A DNA stretch of 5,305 nucleotides from Alphaproteobacteria bacterium (GTDB lineage Bacteria; Pseudomonadota; Alphaproteobacteria; Rs-D84), in NCBI GenBank assembly GCA_016301865.1, contig JAEDOP010000061.1:1-5305 (forward strand), read 5' to 3'. The notes beneath the pieces are model-generated. The model searched no databases and was not told the origin of the DNA. It was given only the letters and a program-made list of their open reading frames with translations. A program made the translations under genes and the position numbers. Of the stretch, positions 1-5,305 are shown piece by piece. Every line of letters begins with the position of its first letter. Positions within the stretch are counted from its first letter, which is position 1.

Positions 1-807
1 AGATATTGGTGCATTCATTTTGAAATCGTAATCATTATCAAGTTTATACCTTGCTATATCTTTTAAAAGCATTACCACACAATTTAAATGATGCCTTTGA
101 TCAATGTCATCAATTATCAGATTTTGGTGACCATGTCGAACAATATGTGCAATAGCGTGTCTTATTTTGCTTTTTATATAACCTCCGATATTCGTCGTAT
201 CTGCTCTATCAAAAGCGCCATGAAAAAGTTCTCTGCGATAAAACCCTTCGCCTTTAGATTGTTCCGCATAGATAATATGGTCATTAATATATTGGGCCGC
301 AGTATCATCATTGCCAGAAGGGTACACAATTGTGTGCCAGAAAAATAATATTTGAAAATATATATTAAAATTAGAATTGGCTTCTGTATACAATCTAAGT
401 AATTCAGCTTTTTCATCTGTGTCTATATTGGCAATTCTAACAAATTCTGTGCCTGGCACAAAAGTTTTTTCAAAAGCACACCTTTTATGTTCAGAATACA
501 TGTTTTGGAATTTTTTTATTTGATCTGGTGACGTGCGACAATAATTTATGAGGCCTGGAACCAAATTTATATCCAAATTATTTGCATATGCCCAAGCTCG
601 CATGCATTCTGCCATTTTTCGCCAGATTTCCTTTTCCTCAAAAGAAGTATTTGCAAAACTTAAAATTGAATCAGTATAATTAAGGTCTTTTGAACCGTCA
701 GGTTTGTTTTTTCTAAGATATTTTATATAAATCCCTTTATACCATAAATAATATTCGTTTTTTTTCATAAATGCACTTGTATCAACGGACATACATAAAA
801 CAGCCAT
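1..807 (-). CDS. HEPN-like (MauJ/Apea-type) protein, partial at the left edge
   Basis: An open frame of 269 codons runs from an ATG at 807 to the left edge without a stop, so the C-terminus is outside the window. The start is supported by AAAGGG (815-820 on the minus strand) 7 bases upstream and by a good promoter further up. No signal peptide or membrane segment is evident. Near residues 140-160 a helix with the pattern LYTEAN...YFQILFFWH resembles the helix of HEPN-type Apea/MauJ-like proteins. Residues 216-221 read RHAIAH, an exact R-x4-H motif of the kind that forms the active site of HEPN ribonucleases, followed by an acidic IIDDID stretch and a final helix, the usual order in these families. 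Composition is much more A/T-rich than the genes on the right, which suggests recent acquisition. By inference it could be an RNase toxin, an abortive-infection protein or an uncharacterised HEPN protein; no substrate can be named. Confidence 0.72.
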   Translation of the reverse strand, partial: MAVLCMSVDTSAFMKKNEYYLWYKGIYIKYLRKNKPDGSKDLNYTDSILSFANTSFEEKEIWRKMAECMRAWAYANNLDINLVPGLINYCRTSPDQIKKFQNMYSEHKRCAFEKTFVPGTEFVRIANIDTDEKAELLRLYTEANSNFNIYFQILFFWHTIVYPSGNDDTAAQYINDHIIYAEQSKGEGFYRRELFHGAFDRADTTNIGGYIKSKIRHAIAHIVRHGHQNLIIDDIDQRHHLNCVVMLLKDIARYKLDNDYDFKMNAPIS

Positions 808-834
808 TTTTTAACCCTTTGTATATGTGCGTAT

Positions 835-862
835 ATTGTAGGCTAAATACGCTAAAATTCAA
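835..862 (-). promoter_or_regulatory. Promoter of the HEPN-like gene
   Basis: Read on the minus strand, TTGAAT (862-857) and TACAAT (840-835) are separated by 16 bases, a close match to sigma-70-type -35 and -10 boxes. Transcription would begin near 828, giving a leader of about 20 bases that contains the AAAGGG ribosome binding site. The position relative to the ATG at 807 fits well. Confidence 0.6.
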
Positions 863-876
863 CGACTTTATATAAC

Positions 877-905
877 TTGACTTATGGCATTTTGTAAGCA
901 CTAAT
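877..905 (+). promoter_or_regulatory. Weak candidate promoter of the recombinase gene
   Basis: TTGACT (877-882) is a good -35 box, but the best hexamer 17 bases further on, ACTAAT (900-905), is a poor -10. A strong ribosome binding site, AGGAG (918-922), follows 6 bases before the recombinase ATG at 929. The -10 region touches a small palindrome (904-915), which could be an operator or a recombinase site. Confidence 0.3.
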
Positions 906-915
906 TGCAAGCAAT
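904..915. repeat. Short palindrome before the recombinase start
   Basis: ATTGC-AA-GCAAT is a perfect 5-base inverted repeat with an AA centre. TTGCAAGCA here (905-913) also nearly repeats TTGTAAGCA at 892-900, with a period of 13 bases. It lies between the candidate promoter and the ribosome binding site of the recombinase gene, where an autoregulatory or att-type site could sit. It is too short to be more than a candidate. Confidence 0.35.
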
Positions 916-928
916 ATAGGAGTTAAAC

Positions 929-2518
929 ATGACAATTAAGTGTGCGATTTATACACGCAAGTCAACCGAGCATGGACTTGATATGGAGTTCAATTCCCTG
1001 CAGAACCAAGAAGAGGCATGTAAAGCGTATATTGCGTCCCAATCATTCAATGGGTGGCAATATTATAAAACTTACAGTGATGCTGCGATTTCTGGTGGGA
1101 CTATGGAACGGCCTGCCCTGAAACAAATGTTGTAAGATATGGCACATGGTTTGGTCAATACCGTGGTGGTTTATAAGGGTGATCGGTTATCACGTTCCAT
1201 TTTGGACTTTCATAAGATGATGCAGTATTTCAACAAGTATAATGCGAACTTTGTGTCCATAACCCAATCGTTTGACACCAGTACATCTATGGGTAAATTG
1301 ACGCTGAATATGTTGCTGTCATTTGCCCAATTTGAACGTGAAGTTTCCAGCGAACGAGTACGGGATAAAATACGTGCCAGTAAAGCAAAAGGCATATGGA
1401 TGGGCGGGATGCCACGCTTAGGTTATGATGTTATAAATAAGAAACTGATTGTAAATCCAGCCGAAGCCGAGCAAGTTAGACAGCTGTTCGAAAAATACTT
1501 AGAACTGCAATCTGTGAATGACCTGACCCTATGGGCCGAAAGCAATGGCATTCGCGCTAAAACTTGGACAACCGCCAAGGAGCAACAACGTGGCGGGAAT
1601 CCAATTACCCCGAACAGCATGCATAAGATTCTGCGAGATAAAATCTATATCGGGATGATTGAAAACAAAGTAAGCAATAATGTCGCACGTGGAGAACATG
1701 AAGCAATTGTGTCCCCAGATGTTTTTCAGCGTGTACAAGATGCACTGATTGCAAATTCTAATAATACCAGTCATCGCAGGCGGTCGCCAAATCTGCTGTC
1801 GCGAAAGCTGTATAACGACAAAGGCGTGCGTTTTGCCAATCAGCACGCCTGCCCTAAAGATAAGGTCGGCCCATATTACTATGCAACACGGGGGTTCTAT
1901 CTGCCGGCGGCACAGGTGGATGAAATAGCCATGTCTGTTGTGGCGGATTTTCTGAACAGTGATATGAGTACCCTGCCCCAAAATGTGGTCATGGCATTGA
2001 AACGGATTGTGTGGGATGACCTGTCCTATTTACAAAAGCGAGAGCTGGTACACACTATGATTGACCGAGCTATTTATTCACAAGAAAAACTGGTATTTCA
2101 TATCAATACCACCCCACAGTTATTCAATGCATTTTTATCTGAATATCATATCAATCAAAATGCAAACCCCATGGAATACAGTGTTAATGGCGACATGGTA
2201 ACGATCGTTCGACCGGTGATACTACGTCGCTATGTAAATACCAGATTCATCGATGGCCGCAATGGAACGCTAAGTATTACAGAAAATAACCACTTGATAT
2301 TAAAAATATTTGCAACTGCCTGGCGATATCGTGAAATGTACGAATGCGGTGGTGATGTGGACACAATCGGTCGAGCTGAGCATGTTGCATTGCGCCATGT
2401 GTACCGATGTTTGGAGGTGGCGTACATGAACCCAGAAATTGTAAATAAGATCCTGTCGGGCAAACAACAGATTAATGTAAATAACATCTATAAACTTGCA
2501 AAAGAAAACCAGTTATAA
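929..2518 (+). pseudogene. Large serine recombinase interrupted by one in-frame stop
   Basis: The reading frame of 529 codons is that of a large serine recombinase, except that codon 69 (1133-1135) is TAA. The first 68 residues hold the start of the resolvase fold, with YTRKST giving R10 and the nucleophile S12. After the stop the same frame continues with GAT and an ATG at 1139. It then gives VVVYKGDRLSR (D85, R86, R89), the QFEREVSSERVRDK helix near residues 134-147, the Recombinase domain (about 162-275) and a C-terminal helical DNA-binding-type region (about 455-529) typical of alphaproteobacterial members. The usual zinc-ribbon cysteines are missing; only one Cys is seen there, as in related members of this subfamily. 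The start is supported by AGGAG at 918-922. Such enzymes integrate, excise or invert DNA. Here the stop should prevent a full-length product unless it is read through, the pieces assemble, or it is a sequencing error. Confidence 0.88.
1133..1141 (+). other. Premature stop and possible restart inside the recombinase
   Basis: TAA (1133-1135) is followed by GAT and then ATG (1139-1141) in the same frame. In relatives the segment reads like LLxDI, with Ala, Lys or Glu common at this position, so AAA, GAA or CAA changing to TAA by one base is the simplest history. The nearby ATG could let ribosomes restart and make a 459-residue C-terminal protein lacking the catalytic serine. There is no strong ribosome binding site in front of it. 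Confidence 0.75.
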
Positions 2519-2562
2519 CCTAGACCCTAAAACTGGATTACATGCTGCTTTTTTCTTTTTTT
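2509..2562 (+). terminator. Weak candidate terminator after the recombinase
   Basis: CCAGTT (2509-2514), overlapping the last codons, can pair with AACTGG (2531-2536), and a T-rich tract follows at 2549-2562. The stem is only 6 bases, the loop is 16 bases and the T tract starts 12 bases after the stem, so this is an imperfect intrinsic terminator at best. Confidence 0.3.
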
Positions 2563-2672
2563 GACATCTCAGTTTTACCCATTGTATGTAAGCAGTGCAA
2601 ATATTCGATTATTTGATAACTTCGTTGCACATACTGGTAACCTTGTGGTGGGAAAGTGGCGGAACCCTCCCC

Positions 2673-2690
2673 GTTTTTATAAATAAAAAC
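2673..2690. repeat. 8-base palindrome with AA centre
   Basis: GTTTTTAT-AA-ATAAAAAC is a perfect inverted repeat with a 2-base centre. It directly adjoins the GC-rich terminator hairpin at 2692-2708 and supplies that terminator's T tract on the minus strand, so it may simply be part of the terminator. Confidence 0.5.
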
Positions 2691-2708
2691 ACCCCTCCGA
2701 TGGAGGGG
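2680..2708 (-). terminator. GC-rich intrinsic terminator
   Basis: CCCCTCC (2692-2698) pairs perfectly with GGAGGGG (2702-2708) around a 3-base loop. On the minus strand the stem is followed by TGTTTTTATTT, a proper T tract, whereas on the plus strand the following bases are only moderately T-rich. It would stop leftward transcription from the tRNA/rpoZ unit before the recombinase, as a second terminator behind the one at 2862-2901. Confidence 0.65.
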
Positions 2709-2734
2709 AATATTTCTGGCGGTTCATAATATAC

Positions 2735-2746
2735 TCGAAAATTCGA
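2735..2746. repeat. Short palindrome TCGAA-AA-TTCGA
   Basis: This is a perfect 5-base inverted repeat with an AA centre, the same layout as the palindrome at 904-915 in front of the recombinase gene, although the arm sequences differ. Its function is unknown and it could be chance. Confidence 0.3.
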
Positions 2747-2818
2747 TACCTTTGGCTCGTCGTGCGTTTTTACCTTTTTTACATCATCTATCGCCATTAT
2801 TTTTTTAGCCCCACAAAA

Positions 2819-2863
2819 CCCATTTTTACCCCAAACAAAGCGATATTTTTTACCCATTTTTAC
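2819..2863. repeat. Direct repeat CCCATTTTTAC
   Basis: The 11-base word CCCATTTTTAC occurs at 2819-2829 and 2853-2863, 34 bases apart. Shorter TTTTTAC copies occur near 2767, 2846 and 2881. The stretch is T-rich and low in complexity, so local slippage or duplication is as likely as a function. Confidence 0.5.
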
Positions 2864-2901
2864 AAAAATAAAACATCGCTTTTTTACGGCGATGTTTTAT
2901 T
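2862..2901 (-). terminator. Terminator of the rpoZ-tRNA-Ser transcript
   Basis: A perfect 13-base stem is formed by 2867-2879 and 2889-2901 (core AACATCGC / GCGATGTT) around a 9-base loop. Read on the minus strand, the second arm runs straight into TTTTTGTA. The hairpin begins 30 bases after the tRNA 3' end, where a terminator for the rpoZ-tRNA unit is expected. Confidence 0.75.
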
Positions 2902-2931
2902 AAAAATTAAGTACTTTCAGTACCTTATTAG

Positions 2932-3022
2932 TGGCGGAGATGAAGGGATTCGAACCCTTGATACCCTTGCGAGTATACTACATTTCCAATGTAGCGCACT
3001 AGACCAACTATGCGACATCTCC
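2932..3022 (-). tRNA. tRNA-Ser(GGA): tRNA-Ser(GGA), complete with encoded CCA
   Basis: All parts fold on the minus strand. The acceptor stem GGAGATG/CATCTCC (3022-3016 and 2942-2936) has 7 pairs. The D arm carries AGTTGGTCTA. The anticodon stem is CTACA/TGTAG, with loop TTGGAAA and anticodon GGA (2987-2985). A long variable arm, ATACTC-GCAA-GGGTAT, is the class II hallmark of serine tRNAs. The T arm is AAGGG/CCCTT around TTCGAAT. Discriminator G and an encoded CCA (2934-2932) close the molecule. It decodes UCC and UCU. Its 5' end lies only 9 bases after the rpoZ stop, so it has no room for its own promoter other than inside rpoZ and is probably cut out of the rpoZ transcript by RNase P. A strong terminator follows. 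The 3' end faces the accessory region, but it is intact and no convincing duplicated att core was found. Confidence 0.96.
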
Positions 3023-3031
3023 GAATCTAAA

Positions 3032-3412
3032 TTATTCTGCGTCTGAGGTGGCGGCTTCAACCGCTTCGTCAACCGTGATTGAGCCAGGTTCGTCGTCAGC
3101 CAAGGTCGCCTCTAATTCTGCGTCGATTTCACGCAGTAATGGATCTTCGCTACCAATTTCCAGGGATTCTGCACCATCAGCGGCAGATGGCGCATCCTTG
3201 TAAGATTGAACAAATTCATGACGAACCGCGTTAACATCCAGTTTTCCACTGGCAATTTCACGCAGGGCAACAACCGTCAATTTGTCGTTGTTTTTTGCGA
3301 CCACAGGTTCTGCACCACCGTTAAGGTCACGAACGCGCTGGGATGCCAGCATCCCCAGTTCATAACGGCTTTCTACGTATGGTAATGTATCAGAATTTGT
3401 TGTGCGTGCCAT
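3032..3412 (-). CDS. rpoZ: RNA polymerase omega subunit
   Basis: The 126-residue product matches the omega subunit, which binds the beta' C-terminus and helps assembly and stability of RNA polymerase. The N-terminal MARTT, then SRYELGMLASQRVRDL (about residues 15-30), GAEPVV and the strongly conserved NDKLTVVALREIASG (about 42-56) are the family signature. Length is typical of alphaproteobacterial omega, which carries an acidic C-terminal tail beyond the core; here residues 75-126 are rich in Asp, Glu and Ala. The start is fixed by AAAGGA (3424-3419) 6 bases upstream. It heads a minus-strand unit with tRNA-Ser 9 bases downstream and diverges from mtaB. In many other bacteria rpoZ neighbours gmk or spoT; that linkage is not visible here, and downstream is the tRNA and then accessory DNA. 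Confidence 0.95.
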   Translation of the reverse strand: MARTTNSDTLPYVESRYELGMLASQRVRDLNGGAEPVVAKNNDKLTVVALREIASGKLDVNAVRHEFVQSYKDAPSAADGAESLEIGSEDPLLREIDAELEATLADDEPGSITVDEAVEAATSDAE

Positions 3413-3425
3413 TTTAATTCCTTTG

Positions 3426-3453
3426 TTGAAATCATTTTCAGTCAGGCTATAAT
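3426..3453 (+). promoter_or_regulatory. Promoter of mtaB
   Basis: TTGAAA (3426-3431) and a perfect consensus TATAAT (3448-3453) lie 16 bases apart. Transcription would start around 3457-3461, within a few bases of the mtaB ATG at 3463, leaving almost no leader. The -35 box overlaps the region just upstream of the rpoZ ribosome binding site on the other strand. Confidence 0.7.
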
Positions 3454-3477
3454 GCCATTCGGATGGTCAAAATGCAA
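3449..3477 (-). promoter_or_regulatory. Promoter of rpoZ, overlapping that of mtaB
   Basis: On the minus strand TTGCAT (3477-3472) and CATTAT (3454-3449) are 17 bases apart. The -10 shares five bases with the mtaB -10 box on the other strand, so polymerase could occupy only one at a time. Start near 3442 would leave a leader of about 30 bases holding the rpoZ ribosome binding site. The -35 lies within the first codons of mtaB. Confidence 0.5.
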
Positions 3478-4707
3478 GCAGAAAATAAAAAAAGTAATAT
3501 TAAAACACTATCTTTTGGATGTCGGCTGAACGCGCTGGAATCAGAAAAGATACAAAATATGTTAAGCCCGCACGTAAATACGGCCATTGTTATTAATACC
3601 TGTGCCGTCACAGCCGAGGCTGAACGCCAATCAGGCCAAGCCGTGCGACGCATAGCGCGCGAAAATCCAAACGTGCCATTGTTTGTGACTGGGTGCGCGG
3701 CGACGCGCAATCCAGAACTGTTTACAAAAATTCCAAATACTGTTGTGGTTTCAAATGCCAACAAAATGAAATTAGACAGCTATACCGGGGGCAAAATCGA
3801 TATAAAAAAACCAGAAATAGTCGCTTTTAACCAGGTGGACACAAAATTATCTAAACAATTTGTTCAAATTCAAAACGGGTGCAATCATAACTGTGCGTAC
3901 TGTATCACGCGCCAGTTACGTGGTATGGCAGTATCATTTGAATACGCAGATATTTTGGCCGACACACGGCGCGCCGTGGAAAATGGTTTTGGGGAAATCG
4001 TGCTGACGGGGGTGGATTTAGCATCCTATGTCAAGAAAGACGGCGACCAGGTTTGTTTGATTTCGGATTTATGCAAACGTCTGTTGGCGGATGTGCCGGG
4101 AATTGAACGTTTGCGCCTGTCATCGGTTGACCCGGCAGTGCCGGACATTGACAATGTCATTGATTTGATTTTAAGCAACAAACGCATGATGCCACACCTG
4201 CACTTTTCTATGCAGTCGGGGTCGGATACGATATTAAAATCTATGGGTCGGCGACACACAGCGCAACGGGTGCGCGATTTAGCAAAACGCGGAATGGGCA
4301 AAATTACATTTAGTTGGGATATAATCTGTGGATTTCCAGGAGAAACAGAGGAACTGTTCCAAGAAACGTTGGATTTAGTTCATGAAACCAAACCGATTAA
4401 GATTCACGCTTTTCCGTTTTCCCCCCGACCGGGGACACCAGCCGCCGATATGCCAAACCAGGTAAATCGCGCAATTTCCAAAGAACGTGTACGCATAATA
4501 AATGACGCTGCGAACGCAAACCGTGCGGAATTTATGCGGGAACAAGTTGGTAAAACTGTTCAGGTTTTAATGGAAGAGAATAATATTGCACGATGCCCAC
4601 ATGATATTGCAGTAAAAATTGATGGATGTGCAATTGCGCCACGCACAATTTGCGATGTGAAATTAATCGATATTGCGGATGATTATTTTATTGGCATTGT
4701 GATTTAG
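3463..4707 (+). CDS. mtaB: tRNA (N6-threonylcarbamoyladenosine(37)-C2)-methylthiotransferase
   Basis: MtaB is a radical-SAM enzyme that adds a methylthio group to t6A at position 37 of ANN-decoding tRNAs. The 414 residues show the expected order. The N-terminal UPF0004 domain has three cluster cysteines: C20 in FGCRLNALESE, C47 in INTCAVTAEA and C78 in VTGCAA. The radical-SAM motif CNHNCAYC gives C140, C144 and C147. Then come VLTGVDLASY, RLRLSSVDP, PHLHFSMQSG, DIICGFPGETEE and FPFSPRPGTPA, all typical of MtaB rather than MiaB or RimO. The last 60 residues are a weakly conserved TRAM-like tail. The segment after the radical-SAM cysteines, usually IIPYGRG-like, reads ITRQLRG here and is diverged. 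The start could be the ATG at 3463 or the in-frame one at 3472; neither has a clear ribosome binding site, and the promoter sits so close that a leaderless start at 3463 is plausible. The carboxypeptidase gene follows after 19 bases. Confidence 0.92.
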   Translation: MVKMQAENKKSNIKTLSFGCRLNALESEKIQNMLSPHVNTAIVINTCAVTAEAERQSGQAVRRIARENPNVPLFVTGCAATRNPELFTKIPNTVVVSNANKMKLDSYTGGKIDIKKPEIVAFNQVDTKLSKQFVQIQNGCNHNCAYCITRQLRGMAVSFEYADILADTRRAVENGFGEIVLTGVDLASYVKKDGDQVCLISDLCKRLLADVPGIERLRLSSVDPAVPDIDNVIDLILSNKRMMPHLHFSMQSGSDTILKSMGRRHTAQRVRDLAKRGMGKITFSWDIICGFPGETEELFQETLDLVHETKPIKIHAFPFSPRPGTPAADMPNQVNRAISKERVRIINDAANANRAEFMREQVGKTVQVLMEENNIARCPHDIAVKIDGCAIAPRTICDVKLIDIADDYFIGIVI

Positions 4708-4719
4708 AATTGTTAATAT
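4691..4719 (+). promoter_or_regulatory. Candidate promoter of the carboxypeptidase gene
   Basis: TTGGCA (4691-4696), inside the last codons of mtaB, and TAATAT (4714-4719) are 17 bases apart. The -10 ends 7 bases before the ATG at 4727, so transcription could begin at or beside the start codon. The gene may also be read through from mtaB. Confidence 0.4.
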
Positions 4720-4726
4720 CAAAACC

Positions 4727-5305
4727 ATGAAAAAGAAATTATTTGCTTTATTTTTAATGCTGATTACGGGCGTGGTAAATGCCGCAGAATTCAAGACCAA
4801 GGCGAAGTCTGCGTTTCTGATTGACTATGATTCAGGCGTGGAAATTGTCGCAAAAAATGCGGATACGCTGATGCCGCCATCTTCTATGATTAAGTTAATG
4901 ACGCTGGCGGTGTTGTTTGATGAGTTAAAGGCAGGCAATATCACAATGGATACGCGATTCCCAGTTAGTGAAAACGCGGACTATAACCGGCCAGAGTGGT
5001 ATCCGGCCAGTAAGGTTTGCCTGGTCGCGGGACAGACGATTAGTGTACGTGATTTGGTGCTGGGGCTGATTGTGCTGTCGGGGGGCGACGCATCGGTTGT
5101 TGTGGCCGAACAATTGGCCGGGTCTGAGATGGCATTCACCACAAAAATGACCGAAAAAGCACGCAGTATTGGAATGGAGCAATCCACGTTTGGTAATGCA
5201 AGTGGCCTGCCCGATCCGAATAATTTAATGACCAGTCGCGAATTGGCGATATTGGCAGAACACCTGATATCAGATTATCCGGACATTTATCCAATGTTTG
5301 CAACA
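4727..5305 (+). CDS. dacA: D-alanyl-D-alanine carboxypeptidase (PBP5/6 family), partial
   Basis: The first 193 residues of a low-molecular-mass penicillin-binding protein are present; the frame is open to the right edge. Such enzymes remove the terminal D-Ala from peptidoglycan pentapeptides in the periplasm. Residues 1-19 form a signal peptide (KKK, hydrophobic core, cleavage near VNA). AFLIDYDSG (29-37) opens the peptidase S11 domain. PPSSMIKLMT (50-59) holds the SxxK motif with nucleophile S53 and K56. LVLGLIVLSGGDASVVVAE (110-128) aligns with the family's SGNDA segment, but the expected Asn of the SxN motif is Gly120. FGNASGLPDPNN (155-166) is the conserved loop usually seen as NxxGLPD. 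The KTG motif and membrane anchor lie beyond the window. It starts 19 bases after mtaB without a visible ribosome binding site. The exact paralogue (dacA, dacC or dacF type) cannot be settled from this part. Confidence 0.88.
   Translation, partial: MKKKLFALFLMLITGVVNAAEFKTKAKSAFLIDYDSGVEIVAKNADTLMPPSSMIKLMTLAVLFDELKAGNITMDTRFPVSENADYNRPEWYPASKVCLVAGQTISVRDLVLGLIVLSGGDASVVVAEQLAGSEMAFTTKMTEKARSIGMEQSTFGNASGLPDPNNLMTSRELAILAEHLISDYPDIYPMFAT

Larger units (their letters stand above)
2519..2931. other. Gene-free junction between the recombinase and tRNA-Ser
   Basis: I see no credible gene in these 413 bases. An 82-codon minus-strand frame (2857-2609) passes through a terminator hairpin, has no ribosome binding site and resembles nothing I know. 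The stretch contains two minus-strand terminators, palindromes with an AA centre at 2673-2690 and 2735-2746, and repeated TTTTTAC words. It is the border between accessory DNA and conserved backbone, so an element end may lie here, but none can be fixed. Confidence 0.6.

Noticed and set aside
88..416. Overlapping small frames on both strands inside the first 420 bases.
   Set aside because: Both are shadows of the long minus-strand HEPN-like frame, which is open to the left edge and has a promoter and ribosome binding site.
1133..1135. Idea that TAA is read as an amino acid in this genome (altered code).
   Set aside because: The recombinase and rpoZ end in TAA at the places expected for their families, so TAA appears to be a normal stop.
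1529..1981. 150-codon minus-strand frame opposite the recombinase.
   Set aside because: The plus strand encodes recognisable recombinase domains throughout this stretch, so the antisense frame is incidental.
2561..2590. A perfect -35 hexamer TTGACA after the recombinase, possibly the promoter of a small RNA.
   Set aside because: The best -10 at 17-18 bases (GTATGT or TATGTA) is poor, and no convincing rightward terminator or structured RNA follows.
2609..2857. 82-codon minus-strand frame between the recombinase and the tRNA.
   Set aside because: It runs through the GC-rich terminator hairpin, starts right after another terminator, lacks a ribosome binding site and resembles no known family.
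2519..2931. Searched for CRISPR-type regular repeats in the repeated TTTTTAC words.
   Set aside because: The copies are short, irregularly spaced and part of a T-rich stretch; there are no constant-length spacers.
2762..3046. 94-codon plus-strand frame with a GDEGIRTLD-like segment.
   Set aside because: That segment is the antisense translation of the tRNA-Ser gene, a well-known artefact, and the frame also crosses the terminator.

Overview
The window looks like a piece of an alphaproteobacterial chromosome of low to moderate GC, probably from an uncultured, host-associated lineage. The support is the form of its proteins: an omega subunit in the alphaproteobacterial style, an MtaB whose cysteine motifs read like alphaproteobacterial ones, and a long serine recombinase of a type common in alphaproteobacteria. 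The species cannot be named from this sequence.

The right half (about 2860-5305) is conserved backbone. On the minus strand, rpoZ is followed after 9 bases by a complete tRNA-Ser(GGA) with encoded CCA and then a strong hairpin terminator. On the plus strand, mtaB (tRNA ms2t6A37 methylthiotransferase) is followed by a D,D-carboxypeptidase gene that runs off the right edge. rpoZ and mtaB diverge from a 50-base gap in which the two predicted -10 boxes occupy almost the same bases. mtaB and the carboxypeptidase gene both have a promoter-like pair ending only 7-9 bases before their ATG and no clear ribosome binding site, so leaderless translation is likely for both.

The left half (1-2518) is accessory DNA. 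A strongly A/T-rich minus-strand gene, cut by the left edge, encodes a protein whose visible C-terminal part resembles HEPN-type (MauJ/Apea-like) proteins, with an R-x4-H motif. It diverges from a large serine recombinase gene. That gene carries a single in-frame TAA at codon 69, which separates the catalytic serine from the catalytic arginine motif; the remaining 459 codons are intact.

The 413 bases between the recombinase and the tRNA hold no convincing gene. They hold two minus-strand terminators, several short palindromes and T-rich repeats. The likely story is a serine-recombinase element carrying a HEPN-like (possibly defence or toxin) gene that sits beside the tRNA-Ser/rpoZ backbone and has been immobilised, or converted to a split enzyme, by the nonsense codon.
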